This document shows, piece by piece, positions 1 to 10,330 of a stretch of 64,000 nucleotides of DNA. The translations under genes were made by a program, and so were the position numbers. The stretch comes from Desmodus rotundus. Taxonomy: Eukaryota > Chordata > Mammalia > Chiroptera > Phyllostomidae. The notes under the pieces were generated by a model that had not been told where the DNA came from, searched no databases, and worked only from the letters and a program-made list of their open reading frames with translations. Location of the stretch: positions 119,986,239-120,050,238 of the forward strand of contig NC_071393.1 of the NCBI RefSeq assembly GCF_022682495.2. The letters are read 5' to 3'. Numbering within the stretch: the stretch's first letter is position 1; the number at the start of each line of letters is the position of its first letter.

Positions 1-640
1 ACCAAGAATGTCTAACAGACACAGAGACAATATTCTCTCTATCTCCTATCTTATTGTGTTTTAGCCAGAGATGAAAAGATGCTGCCTCTAGATTTTATCA
101 GTGAAACAAATATCGTTTCCTGTGAAATTGTGCCGCTGTCAAATGTGCCCTATCAATGACTCATAGCGAATGAAGTAACCCATTTTGTCAGTTGTGCCAT
201 CATCCACTGTGCTTCTTCATATTTTAATTTCATTAGAAGGAACAAATTGCTTCTGTTGTGTCTAAGAACACCATTCACTCGCAAGCAGCATTTGAAATGG
301 AAGTGAGGAGTAATAGTAACGGAAGTACACTGGCTGATACTTGTGCTCCAAATGGCCGTTTGGGATGGTGGTGGTAAAGATAATTGTATCCCAGAGTAGT
401 TCATCTCCCGAGCATTCCTTAAACTTAAAATCAGTATGCTAATGAAATGCATTTTAAATGTGTGATTGTGGCTCTTATACTTAAATAAAATACGTGTTTT
501 TAGAATGTTCTGACTTTAAGATATCGGCCAAGATGTTGATGTCAGAGTGACCCATGAAACCCACTGAGATTTATTACCGAAAGTCTGAAGAACTCCTGCT
601 TGTTCCTGTGTGGCTATTTGTCTAACTCTTCATTATTTCT
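1..640. other. Unique non-coding sequence
   Basis: AT-rich single-copy-looking DNA. The only open frame, 99 codons on the minus strand, has no recognisable protein features and is taken as chance. I recognise no repeat family, splice-bounded exon or RNA gene here. Confidence 0.5.
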
Positions 641-692
641 ATTATTATTATTATCATCATCATCATCATCATTATCATCATTATTACTATTA
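641..692. repeat. ATT/ATC trinucleotide microsatellite
   Basis: A run of ATT units passes into ATC units and back, roughly 17 triplets in all. The mixed units suggest an old, interrupted microsatellite that may vary in length between individuals. Confidence 0.9.
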
Positions 693-1856
693 ATTCTGGT
701 TACACACTGATACACACCTCCTGTCAAAAGAATTTCTATTGCCACTATGCTGGAAGTATATTCTTACTCTTTGAAAGCAGAAGGCTGTATAGCTTTGTGC
801 TTTAGGAGGGAAAAAAATACCCATCTAATCATTTCATTGTTTACTTGCATTAATGGAGAAAATTGTTGTAGAAAGACTTCCTCTTTTGTGGGTGAAAGAA
901 CAATAGGCACTGCATCCCAGATTTTTAGTATTCATTCTAATCAGGATAGACGATACTGATGTTGCATTTAAAAATCACTATGTAAGCTCTGGGGGTGATT
1001 TTGACTCAAATATAGAAATAAAGACATTTCCCATGATACTCTCTAGTGTGTACATTTCCAAACCTGTGAGAAGAAGATTAAGGAAGAAAATCTGAAGAGC
1101 TTTAAATGAGAGATGAGGTAAGGTTGCATGTGTATGTGTGTGTATGTGACAGGTAGAGAGAGAGAAAGGGAAAATGCCCTGAAAATTATTTTAATATACT
1201 AAAAAAAGAACAATCTTCTGTAAGCATCACCAGACTGGACCTATCCACCAGTGTCCCCGAGCACTGCTGGCTTGTGGACTTATGGCATTAATCCTTAACA
1301 TTTGGGGCTCATTACCCTTGCACCAAGGCGCCTAAGTTCTTGGCCACTAGCCTACTCACACGCTTCCCTCTAACCTTCTCTTTACCCTACAATAGCTACT
1401 TCCAGGGGGCCTCCAGTGTTTCACGGCAGATCACTATCAGTCCTCTCATAGGACTTCACATCCTGGCCTCTTCGTCGGTGTCTGCTGCCTGTCAGTCCAC
1501 TTGCATTTGTATTGATCATTGATGCAATCCCTGCCATGAGAACGCTGCCTTCTACGTGCCCCAGACCGACAGATCTTTGGGCAGCACGACAAAACTTTAC
1601 CTTCCTGAGCCTACCATAGTTTTCCACAGAAATGAGAAAAAATTATGCTCTGTGGGACTCTAGCTTGGCTCAAGGTTTGGGCTGAGGAAGGGACATCCCT
1701 TTCCCTCTGCACTTCTATCACCCATACAGGGACCCTCTTACAGACTCTTCTCCCCACTGGTTTCCTTTCCCCTCTTGCCAACCAGCTTATGCAGGACAGA
1801 CCCCTCGGAGGCTGACTGTGCTGGTCTTCAGACACAATCAGGCCCTGAGTCTGATT
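693..1856. other. Unique non-coding sequence
   Basis: No recognisable gene. A short TG-rich then AG-rich stretch lies near 1125-1170. From about 1320 to 1850 the plus strand is richer in C and T than its surroundings, which produces short open frames on both strands (60-74 codons). None has a recognisable domain. Confidence 0.5.
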
Positions 1857-2252
1857 GTCTCAGTTGGCTGGGGCTGTCATAACAGAACACCACTGACTGG
1901 GTGGCTTAGCAACACAATCTCACTTCTCACAGTCTGGAGGCTAGAAAGTCCAAGATAAAGATTCTGGTTGATTCAGTTTCTGGTGAGGGCTTTATTCCTG
2001 GGTTACAGAAGCCACCTTCTCTTTATGGCCTCCTGGGGTCTTTCCTTGGTGTATGATTGGGCGCAGAGCAAAAGAGGGGAGGGGCATGCCCTTACTCTGG
2101 TGTCTCTTCTTATAAGGGCATTAACCTGTAAACATGTCATATCAGGTCCCCTGATAACTTCTTTAGAGACCCCCATCTCCAAATACAGTCATACTAGGGG
2201 TTAGGGTTTTAACAAATGGAGTGAGGGGGAGACCAACATTTAGCACCTAACA
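1857..2252 (-). mobile_element. Solo LTR, ERVL-MaLR (MLT1-like)
   Basis: Read on the plus strand, it opens with the TTGGCTGGGGCTGTCATAAC type of MaLR end, followed by 'ACTGGGTGGCTTAG', the 'TCTGGAGGCTAGAAAGTCCA' block, a 'CTTATAAGGGCATTAA' block and a final 'CATTTAGCACCTAACA'. This order is that of an MLT1-type LTR in reverse orientation, about 395 bp. No internal retroviral sequence adjoins it, so it is a solo LTR. It is too diverged to give a convincing target duplication. The subfamily is not certain. Confidence 0.8.
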
Positions 2253-3084
2253 ATCCGTATTTAAACTCACCAGAGACCACGACACGATTCTGTTGTTCTC
2301 CCCTAAGTCAGTTTCCAAATGCTGGCGTGGAAAGCTGCCAGTCAATGGATGACTGCAATACGTGTCAGAACCCCCGGATAAGTAGGGCATGGCTTACCGA
2401 CTGTGAGACGTCTGAAGTGTTAGCCTGGGCTAGCTTTTCATAATGAGATGGACTATGGTACGACCCAATAAACTGAACAAAATTCCAGTTTCACATGCAC
2501 AGGTTAAAAATGCATTGATATTACAAGATATTCCCTCACTTGGAGATTGAGCCATTTGAAATGTCCCATTTAAACACAAAGGACACTAGGAAGGAGAGTA
2601 AGACAAGTTAAAGCAAGTAACAACCTTCCTCACGTATATGTAAAATAGGAAATGACATCCGTGGGTGATGATAGAAACATAGGCCAGCCGGCATAAGTGG
2701 GCCTCGGGAAGTCTTCCCTTGGGCCTTTGGCTCTGTTTCCAGTCTTTTGATCTAGTGGCCCATTAGATCATTTCCCCAGGAGGTCAGACCTCTGGAGAAG
2801 CAATTGACATTACTTATTTGCATTGTTAATCTTGAAAGTTAGTTTAATTACAGAAAATAATTGTGGTGAGTATGTCCACAGGCATGTGTGTGTCCGTGGG
2901 GGGTTCGATGGATGAACACGTTCAATTCTACAGTAGAAACTTCCTAACTATTGAGTGCAGAGCTCAAAGAGTGCAAGCAGGAAGTGTTTATCTTTGCCCA
3001 AGATTTAGGAAAAAGTCTGAGGCTGGCTCTTCAGTGCAGCCTATCAAATTGACAGGCCACCATTCAGCTGCTCACCACGATCAA
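2253..3084. other. Unique non-coding sequence
   Basis: No repeat family or exon recognised. A 74-codon plus-strand frame at 2863-3087 has no protein-like features. Confidence 0.45.
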
Positions 3085-3240
3085 TGAAGAATTTTTTTGT
3101 GCATTAGTCCTGTAATGACTCTTAAACCAGTGAGTAATAAGCTGTTGATTACTGAGTTCTGAGGATGGTTATATTTTCATGACAACAATTGTTTATTGTT
3201 TTTAATCATGTAATTCTCTCCAGTAAGAACTGTAGGTTAT
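3085..3240. promoter_or_regulatory. Candidate conserved non-coding element, SOX-type palindrome
   Basis: Unique AT-rich block with 'GTAATGACTC', 'GTTGATTACTGAG' and the perfect 10-bp palindrome AACAATTGTT at 3184-3193, followed by TTATTGTTTTTAATCATG. Paired ATTGT cores resemble SOX/HMG sites, and TGATTAC/TAATCA resemble homeodomain sites. This look is typical of developmental enhancers, but no alignment was possible, so the call rests on motif density alone. Confidence 0.22.
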
Positions 3241-4259
3241 TGCATATCCCTTTAATAGTGTGTTTTATGGATTTTGTTCGGCTTCGTTACTCATATCAAC
3301 TAATACAGAAGCACACACTTTCTGTACTTCATGCAAAGCCCTTGTACCATCCTGTTCAATATTGACAGGGTGATTAGGACAGCTGGTTTCTCATTAAAAG
3401 CTAAAATAAACAGTAGTATCTCCAAAGAGTCCATAGGATAAATTGGAAATATATGGAACATTAAGTTTTATTTTCTAATGCTTTTCAGAACTATCAATTA
3501 CAGTGTAATCAATTATCTTGGGTTTATCTTAACTGTCATCAATGACCTGGATAATTTGCTGATTTGTTTCCACATTGGAGGTTCTCAACACCACACTTTC
3601 TTGTGATGCAGCTGAGAACCAAGTGAACCCAGGACAACTGCACCCTGAAAACAGTAAACTTTCCTTGACTCATCTTTAAGTCTTCAGAGAAGAGTAGAAA
3701 TTAAGTTCATTGCATATTTATTTTGCATTTGACTTTATGCTAAGAGTTGAGGATAATGATAAATAAGAGGCAAAATCTATCTTTCATAAACAAAATTCTA
3801 GAAAGAAGACCTGCACAGTAATGATACTGTGTGACAGGTGTCACAATATAAATATGTACAAAGACAAGAGGTAGCATAAAAGGCAAATGAATCTGTCGAT
3901 TGACTGGGATATGGCATGACTTGCGTGAGGTGTTGCTTTTTTGACCTGAAGAATGAATAGGAGTTAATCAGACCAGAAAGGAACAACTCAGAGGTCTGAA
4001 ACAAGGTCATGTGTTTGGATACATAATTCAAGGTGGCTAGAATGTAAATTATGAAAAGTCCCAAGTTTTGTCACCTTATTATATGAGCAGGGCTCTATAG
4101 AGCTAGATGAGCTTTGTTTTGTTGTGTTTTTCCACTCAGATATTTTCCATCTACCTTGTCTCCTGTGCGAAATTCCCATAGATTTGGCTGATCCATTCAG
4201 GTGTCCTTTTTATAAACATGTAAGGAAAGGGAAAGATACAGATTCTGTCACTGCAATTG
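3241..4259. other. Unique non-coding sequence
   Basis: AT-rich with nothing recognised. A minus-strand frame of 88 codons at 3798-4064 has no recognisable domain and is judged chance. Confidence 0.45.
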
Positions 4260-4460
4260 TTTAAGTACCTGCATCTGCTAGACCCCATGCTGGGACACAT
4301 GGAATCTTTGTCATCATAGAGTTCTCAGTACTGTTTGGAAGTTACAAGTCCACATGCCTAAAAGAATGCAGTGGGGTGATGTGCCAGGGCAGGTGACTAT
4401 GACAACGGGGAGTGATAGAGATGGAGGAGAGCTTGAGAAGAGGCAGCTCTTCTAAAGTGG
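4260..4460 (-). mobile_element. L2 LINE 3' remnant
   Basis: The order 'AAGTACCTGCATCTGCTAGA', 'CATGCTGGGACACATGGAAT', 'GTTCTCAGTACTG', 'GGGGTGATGTGCCAGG' follows the reverse complement of the L2 3' region (the end with the 'last-known size of pool' style CACCTACTATGTGCCAGG motif). It is old and heavily diverged. MIR is a less good alternative. Confidence 0.45.
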
Positions 4461-5304
4461 GCAGCTGTTCTTTAGCTTCAGCCCATTGTCATGCAGGACC
4501 ATTTTGTCAGTGCTTTTAATTTTTGAAAAAAAAAAGAAAAAAAAGAATAGGAAATTGTATATGGAACTCTCAATTTGTGAAAGTTAGAAACTACTTCAAA
4601 ACTGTATCCAAGCACTCTTGGGCCAGCTTTGCGAAGGACACATCCAGTCTTGGCTACTCCGTGGGTCACCTTGGGGGCTCTAGGAAGGATGTCAACCCCT
4701 TGTTTTGTGTTTCTTGTGTACTGCTTCCTTAAGAGGACTGTAAGGAAGCTCTAGTGTTCTCAGCTGCTTTTGTGGTTTCTTGGCCATTCATAGGGCTGAT
4801 AGATGATAATGAAGTTGTCTTGGAGGGCTGCCATGTCCATGATGTAGTTGCTTATCTGATTTTGTGATCCTTTATCAATTCCCTCTACAGCTTGAAGGCC
4901 AGGCTGAGGGTGCAGACAGAATATTAAATGGTTTCAAATCAAGTCCCATCTCTGTTAGAATCTTCATTGTGATAATAAGAGATATCATTAATAACAATAA
5001 CAATGATAATAATGTATCATTATATTGTAAATTTACCCCGAAGTGTAAGCCAAACCAAGATTTTTTTTTAATGACAGCCACACAATGTGCATAATATAAA
5101 AGAAAAAAAAAATCAAAGCAATCCCAGTGTCAGCTAGAACGGGGCAGGATGTGAAAAGAGCATAAAGGAATAAACTAAAAGCAGGAAAAAAGCATTTTCT
5201 ACTGACAATGTGATGCTTGCTTGTAAGTCTCTTATGTTTTCCCTCCAAAGTGGGTATTTGTTTCGTTGCCATTTTCTTTAGGAACATGATGCAGCAGAAA
5301 GGTG
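4461..5304. other. Unique non-coding sequence
   Basis: Contains an A-rich tract at 4525-4548, an AT-rich imperfect AAT/AAC stretch at about 4988-5020, and short T/A homopolymers at about 5061 and 5101. No gene or clear repeat family is recognised. Confidence 0.45.
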
Positions 5305-5525
5305 AAGAGTGCAGATTTGGGTTCACTTTACCTGAGTTGTACCACTTACTATGTACGTAGTCCTACAGAATACTCAGCCTCTCTGAGCCAGTTTTATTAT
5401 CTGTACATAGGGTATAATAACAGCACTTACTTTATGTACTACTAGGCAAGATTAAATGCGATGCACCAGGTAAACCATCCAGCATACTGTATTGCTAAAT
5501 ACATTTGATTGTCATTGCTAATGTT
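5305..5525 (+). mobile_element. MIR SINE
   Basis: Shows the MIR order: 'CAGATTTGGGTTCACTTTAC', 'CCACTTACTATGTACGTAG', 'CAGCCTCTCTGAGCCAGTTT', 'TATTATCTGTACATAGGG', 'AATAACAGCACTTACTT', 'GATTAAATGCGATGCACC'. The core and 3' part are both present. It is ancient and inactive. Confidence 0.75.
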
Positions 5526-5929
5526 GTCACTCTTTGTATAATTATTATTTATTAGAGTTGTAACTCTCTGGCTTGTTTTCCTCTTTGTTTTATTTTTTAC
5601 CGATGGGCTGGGACAATGAGGTAAAAACCCCACCCTCAGCTCAGCTTCTCAATGATATTTCCTTCTGCATGTTGCTTTTTTTTTTAATCACATGCCATCC
5701 TTCTCGATACAGTTTTAGGAGGCATTAGAATGGACGTTTGTTAGTGAAGTGTCTAGATGGAATAACAAGAGAGTGGTCTTAGGCTGAACCAGTGTAGGCT
5801 TGCTCCTCCTCTGTCTTTGGCAGGGTTCACTTACACTTCAAGAACTTGCTGTGTCAGGGAGTGTTGGGGAAGGCAGTGCAGAGTCATAATTGTGTCTGGT
5901 CACTGCCCGATAGGAATAAAGAATGAAGA
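5526..5929. other. Unique non-coding sequence
   Basis: No recognised feature. It holds a T9-10 run near 5676 and no open frame of note. Confidence 0.4.
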
Positions 5930-6009
5930 TGTAGTAAGTTATTATCATACGCTAGCAATTGAACATGGTATCTCTTTTGATCTTCAGAATGGTATTAGGA
6001 GAAAAGGAC
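5930..6009 (-). mobile_element. MIR SINE, first half of a split copy
   Basis: 'GTAAGTTATTATCATACGCT', 'CTTTTGATCTTCAGAATGG' and the following bases match the reverse complement of the MIR 3' half. The rest of the same MIR appears to resume at about 6552 after an LTR. Confidence 0.45.
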
Positions 6010-6551
6010 TATATTAGTAATCTGGTTCTGTAGAAAAAATTGCCTAGAAATGCAGTGGCTTAAAACAACAATAAACAGTAGCTCCTATAGTGCCTGTGGG
6101 TCTGGAACTCAGGAATGACTTAGTTGGGGGTTCTGGTTCAGGCTGTCTCACAAGGTGGCAGTCAGTGTCCACCAGGGCTGCAGCCATCTGAAGGCTTGAC
6201 TAGGACTGGAGGTTACACTTCCAAGGTTATACTCACATGTGTGGAAAGCTGGTTCTGGCTGTTGGCAGAACACCTCTGTTCCTCTACTTATAGGCCTCTT
6301 GACAGAGCTGCTTGAGTATCCCCAGATGTGGCCACTGGCTTCCCCCAGGGTGAGCGAACTGAAAAGAGAGAGAAAGAGACAGAGACAGAGACAGACAGAG
6401 AGAACCAGGCTAAAAAAGCGTTCACATCTACCCTATATACTTATTAGAAGTGAGTCACTGCATCTTCTCCACAATAAAGAGTGAAAATACATTCTACGTG
6501 TTGAAGGAATGAATGTTAAAGAATTTGCAGACATATTTTAAAACCAGCACA
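6010..6551 (-). mobile_element. LTR, ERVL-MaLR type, inserted in a MIR
   Basis: Plus-strand order is 'TATATTAGTAATCTGG', 'GCAGTGGCTTAAAACAAC', 'GTGCCTGTGGGTCTGGAAC', 'AGGGCTGCAGCCATCTGAAG', 'GGCTTGACTAGGACTGGAGG', 'GGCTGTTGGCAGAACACC', 'CCACTGGCTTCCCCCAGGG', and near the end 'AAAGAATTTGCAGACATATT'. This is the reverse strand of a long MaLR LTR, about 540 bp. A purine-rich AGAGACAG stretch at 6363-6402 is internal to it. No retroviral coding DNA adjoins it. The subfamily is not certain. Confidence 0.7.
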
Positions 6552-6625
6552 AAGCAAAAGGTTATTATCCTTAAATTACAGATGAAGCAAATGGCACAAC
6601 ATGCCCAAGAGAACAAAATAAGTTG
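6552..6625 (-). mobile_element. MIR SINE, second half of a split copy
   Basis: 'GGTTATTATCCTTAAATTAC', 'AGATGAAGCAAATGGC' and 'GCCCAAGAGAACAAAATAAG' match the reverse complement of the MIR core ('ATTTTACAGATGAGGAAAC' style). It continues the copy that stops at about 6009. Confidence 0.5.
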
Positions 6626-6869
6626 TATAACTTAGTCCATGGCATTGCTCCCCAACCTCCCATCTACAAGGAATTCTTCCTTTAAAGAATAGATTATAAA
6701 AGTGGTGTCACCATGGATTGTGTATGTGTGTGGTGTGAAATATGCCTTGTAGTAAAAATAAGAAGACCTATTTTCTAGAACTGTTTGTTACAGTCATGTT
6801 TGTGGAGTCCATTTGTATGCAGTCCATCTGATAGGGGAAGTGTGTTTCTCACTGGAATTAGTTGATGTG

Positions 6870-7060
6870 GAAAACATCATTAATCATAGTCATCACAAAG
6901 CAATTAAGTACCTAATTGTGCATGGCACTGAGTTTGCTTCTGAAACAGAAAACTTCATAGGCCTGCTGCCTACCCTCTTGGGGCTTGGAATCCAAGAACT
7001 CAGTAGAACATTGAAGAAGAGTGAAGAGAACAAGAACCCAAGGCAAAAGTGAATGAAGTA
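6870..7060 (-). mobile_element. L2 LINE 3' remnant
   Basis: 'TAAGTACCTAATTGTGCATG', 'GCACTGAGTTTGC', 'CCTGCTGCCTACCCTCTTGG' and 'GGCTTGGAATCCAAGAACTC' follow the reverse complement of the L2 3' end. A 79-codon plus-strand frame across it is incidental. Confidence 0.45.
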
Positions 7061-7439
7061 TGGTTGCGGTCAGAAGGGAGGGGGATTTAAATTAAGAGGA
7101 ATAAATAAACAAGAAGCTGAGACAGCATCAGACTAAAGGGAGAGATGCTTAAGAAAGGACAAAAAGTAAACTACTGACTTAAAATGACCTGAGTTTTGGT
7201 TTTAAAAGATATATAAACATAATTGAAAAAAGGCACCATGTTATTCTTGTGGCTCAGCTCTCACTGAATTTGTACTTTTTTTTCTCTTTGAAGCAGAATT
7301 TCCTGTCCCTTTAGTCCCCCTTCTAGGACAATGATGACTTTTAATTCCTAATTTCCATCACTAACCCTCAGTGAAATTATGACCTAAGTGTTTGAATAGA
7401 TATATCTGAGTTTTATGTCCATTAATTTCATGCAGGAAA
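7061..7439. other. Unique non-coding sequence
   Basis: AT-rich with nothing recognised. Confidence 0.4.
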
Positions 7440-7870
7440 AGAGGAGAACACACCTGCTTTCCCATGCATTTGTAAGCGTTCTCAATCAATCGTGCATTTA
7501 TAATCCAGCTGGGAAGATGTGATTCAGACACAGTCTGCTGCCAGAGGCTGCTGTAAAATCGATCAGCTGGCCAAGTTGCGCTTTTATATTTTTTAACTTA
7601 GGGTTTTGCTTTCTTTCTGGGAAGAAGAAAGACAAGAATAAATAAATAAATAAAAAGTCATGAAACCAGCAGCGGCAGGTGCTGCCAAAATGGCATTTTT
7701 CTTCTCTGCGCTGATTTCAAGAGGAGAGCAAAGGAACGTGTAACTGCTTCTCTCTCAGGCTGCGGGGATGGCGCCCATCTCTGTGGCAGTATCCTCTTAT
7801 TTGATCCAGGTAAGGAGAGAAGCAAAAATAAATTAAAAATGCATTTTCCCACAGACTCCAAGGAATTTAT
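7440..7870. promoter_or_regulatory. Candidate conserved non-coding block around a possible exon
   Basis: Unique block with CpGs retained in several places, TTTATAATCC, 'AAAATCGATCAGCTGG', a TAAATAAATAAATAAA tract and the YY1-like palindrome GCCAAAATGGC near 7684. The block lacks any repeat signature and looks like slowly evolving sequence, with a well-formed candidate exon inside. An enhancer, an exon with conserved flanks, or both would fit. Confidence 0.3.
7759..7809 (+). other. Candidate 51-nt exon (possible cassette exon)
   Basis: The 3' splice site is strong: a pyrimidine run CTTCTCTCTCAG ends at 7758, with a branch-like 'GTGTAAC' just upstream. The 5' splice site CCAG|GTAAGGAG begins at 7810 and is close to consensus. 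The enclosed 51 nt are divisible by three and open in the frame that starts at the first base. They contain an ATG and would encode 17 residues (AAGMAPISVAVSSYLIQ). I do not recognise the peptide. It could be a coding cassette exon, an exon of a long non-coding RNA, or a chance pairing of sites. No neighbouring exon was identified. Confidence 0.3.
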
Positions 7871-7993
7871 TCACAAATGCTGTCTTGCACCAATTTCTGC
7901 CAACTGGGTGGAAATACACATATATTTAGGGGAAAGCAGCAAAGCACCAAATATTCTTTCCTTCCATTTATTCACCTTAAGCACACACGCGTG

Positions 7994-8228
7994 CTATTTG
8001 CAGTTGAGTTGGCTCTGACTCCTGGCGGCCCTGTGAATGAGTGAGGTCCACAACGTCCTGTCCCCACCAGGCCTGCTCAGCTCCTGTAGACTCCTGCCTA
8101 TGGCTTCTTTCATGGAGTCAGTCCACCTCCTGTTTGGTCTTGCTCTTTTCCTGATGTTTTCCCCAGCATTACTGTCTTTTCCAAAAAAAACCTTGCCTTC
8201 TCCTGGTGTGCTCCAAGTAGGAGAGACA
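7994..8228 (-). mobile_element. RTE-type LINE, 3' end of the reverse transcriptase ORF
   Basis: Read on the minus strand, one uninterrupted frame of about 78 codons ends at a TAG at 7996-7994. It carries the pattern RARPNRRWTDSMKEAIGRSL followed by a GGDRTLWTSLIHRAARSQSQ-like stretch. That matches the C-terminal tail of RTE-clade LINE proteins (R-G-R-P-x-x-R-W-x-D, then R-x-x-W and H-x-x-A-x-S). The likely family is an old mammalian RTE (MamRTE1-like). The rest of the element is not seen. The plus-strand 66-codon frame over the same place is its antisense. Confidence 0.65.
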
Positions 8229-9169
8229 TCAGAATAGCAAAGGAATTAAGTAGTCAAGACCGCACAACAATCTCTTTTGAATATGGTGTTTGGAGGTGGT
8301 TTATCTGTTTTAGGTCACAGACATCAAACTCCACGTTTCTAAAAAGAAGCAGAAAAAGAAATGCTTTTAAATGGTAGGGGAATTTTTTTTTTTAATTTGG
8401 AGAGTTGTATTACAGAATGATTGGATGGGGGAAAGGTTTCTCAACCCAGGGGAGAGACAAGTGGAAAGATGGTTCTGTTCCCATTTTGGCATTGGACAGA
8501 AGTCAGCCTTCTGGCCCTGCTGTCACCTCCTATCTGTTCGGGCTGTGTTCTGTGGGCCTCCTATGGTTTGGATTCTGACTCACATCAGAGAATCCCTCTT
8601 TCGATTCTACTTAATCTCAAACCTTCATCTTTTTTTTTTTTTAACTTTTCATGGAGTCCCAGAACCTAGAGGAAGCTCAATGTCATCTCTCATATTATCC
8701 TAAACATTTTCAAATGCGTCACCTACCCACATTTTAAGATTTCCAATAGTGGTCAATGTTTTTAAATCTAGCCGTAAGAATATTCTTCTGAATATTTCAT
8801 CTAACTTCATTTGAGCATAATAAAATCCATAGCTTTTTGCTTTATTCTCATAGCAACAAAACAGTTGTTTACTATCAGCTGTTAGCATTCTCCAGTGTAA
8901 TTAATAAAGTGTGCTTGGGGTTTTTTCTCAAAGCTTCTACTTTTTATTCCTTTGAATGTATTTTTATTGCTCTCTTTCAATAGCTTTCAGTTTTGCTTCA
9001 TCATCAGTGAGTTCCCCTTTGTCTCCCCCTTTGCCCATCCATTAGTCAAAACCCAGGCCGAGCATCCTTTCTTCTGTGAACTCAGTGACTCACCCCTCCA
9101 GAAATTTAGGTTCTTAGAAACTCCTAAGTACATAGTTTTATAGTGTTTGTGTGTGTATGTGAATGTGTG
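8229..9169. other. Unique non-coding sequence
   Basis: T/A homopolymers at about 8385 and 8631. A 110-codon plus-strand frame at 8371-8703 has low-complexity, Phe/Leu-rich composition from T-runs and no domain, so it is not called. Confidence 0.45.
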
Positions 9170-9320
9170 TACAATTTTATGACCTCTTAGACAATAAATT
9201 TCTCAAGTGCAGTGATCCTATGCTATTTTTTAATGTGTTCAGGTACAACACCTGGCATACAGTAGGTGTTTCATACATGTGTATTGATAGAATGAGTGCC
9301 TGAGTGAATGAACATGCTGC
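9170..9320 (+). mobile_element. L2 LINE 3' end
   Basis: 'TTCTCAAGTGCAGTGATCC', 'CAACACCTGGCATACAGTAG', 'GTGTTTCATACATGTGTATT' and 'GAATGAGTGCCTGAGTGAAT' follow the terminal bases of L2 (the 'CCTGGCACATAGTAGGTGCT' style end). Confidence 0.65.
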
Positions 9321-9559
9321 TGGTTGCAGATAAATGCACTGTGTGTCCTTAGGGGCCTTGAACAGTGCAGGGTCAGAGTGACACGTCCCTTTGCAAACCA
9401 GACTTACTCACTCTCCCCTGCTGCGTTAATGTCCAAGGTAAAGACTGCCATCTTACCTGGAAGTATGTTTCCCTACGTAGGGTCTTTCAGCTTCAGACAG
9501 CCAAGCACATTCACAACATGTACTTGGTTATCATGCCAACTCAGAGTGAAGGCAAATGA

Positions 9560-10330
9560 CCCCTATGTGAAAATTTTGAGGGAGCACAGTCCATAAGGCT
9601 ACCCTCACCTTGATGCCAACTGTAAGTTCAGGGATTTCCAAAAATCACTCTCACATTTGATAATTTGGTAGAACTCACAGAACTCACTAAGAACTATTAT
9701 GCTCTATGGTTTATTACAGGGACAATATACAGATTAAAATCAAGGAAGAGAAGAGACACATGGGGCAGACTCCAGGGACCCAAATGTAGAGGTTGCAATT
9801 GTCCTCTCACCATGGAGTCACAGACAGTAAAAATATGTGATAACGTGGGCAGAATACTGCCCACCAAAGAAGCTCGCCTAAGCCTTAGTGTTCAGAGTTG
9901 TTTTTTTTTTTTTAAACACTTGGTAGGGGGGTTGCTCCTTCACATAAGCCTGGTTTACCATCCACAGGAGTGATCGTGGTTTCTATCTCCTTAGGAAGGA
10001 GAGTCGATACCACATTACCCGAAGTCCTCAGCCTAAATCACATTGTTGGTCTGGCCGGAAGCCCCAGCATAAATCACAGTGTTGGGCTTTCTGGCGTGCC
10101 AGCCCCTCCCTAAACAAAGACAAGCTCCTACCGGGTGTGACATTCCAAGGCCTTACAGATTACTTCCCAGAAGCTGGGGGCAAAGGCCAGACCTCTCCTT
10201 GGGCAAAGTTAAATTCCTTACAGCACAATAGGCTTCACATTTTAGGCTGTTCCCCAAAGGTCTCTCCAAACCCTATATCAACCAGTGAGAGAAACGGGAA
10301 ATCTGATCCTGCTTCCACAGCTTGAAGCAA
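9560..10330 (-). mobile_element. Probable ancient retroviral LTR
   Basis: Includes 'TTGGTAGAACTCACAGAACT', 'TATGCTCTATGGTTTATTAC' and later C-rich blocks ('GCCAGCCCCTCCCTAAAC', 'ATTCCAAGGCCTTACAG'), an order I associate with reverse-oriented ERV-derived LTRs of placental mammals. It contains a T12 run near 9900 and two similar short units near 10033 and 10068 ('TAAATCACATTGTTGG' / 'TAAATCACAGTGTTGG'). The family name and ends are uncertain, and no viral gene is present. Confidence 0.45.

Noticed and set aside
1857..2252. Endogenous retrovirus with genes
   Set aside because: All LTRs here are solo. No gag, pro, pol or env-like coding sequence adjoins any of them.
8371..8703. 110-codon plus-strand frame
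   Set aside because: Phe/Leu-rich runs come from T homopolymers; no domain and no exon boundaries.
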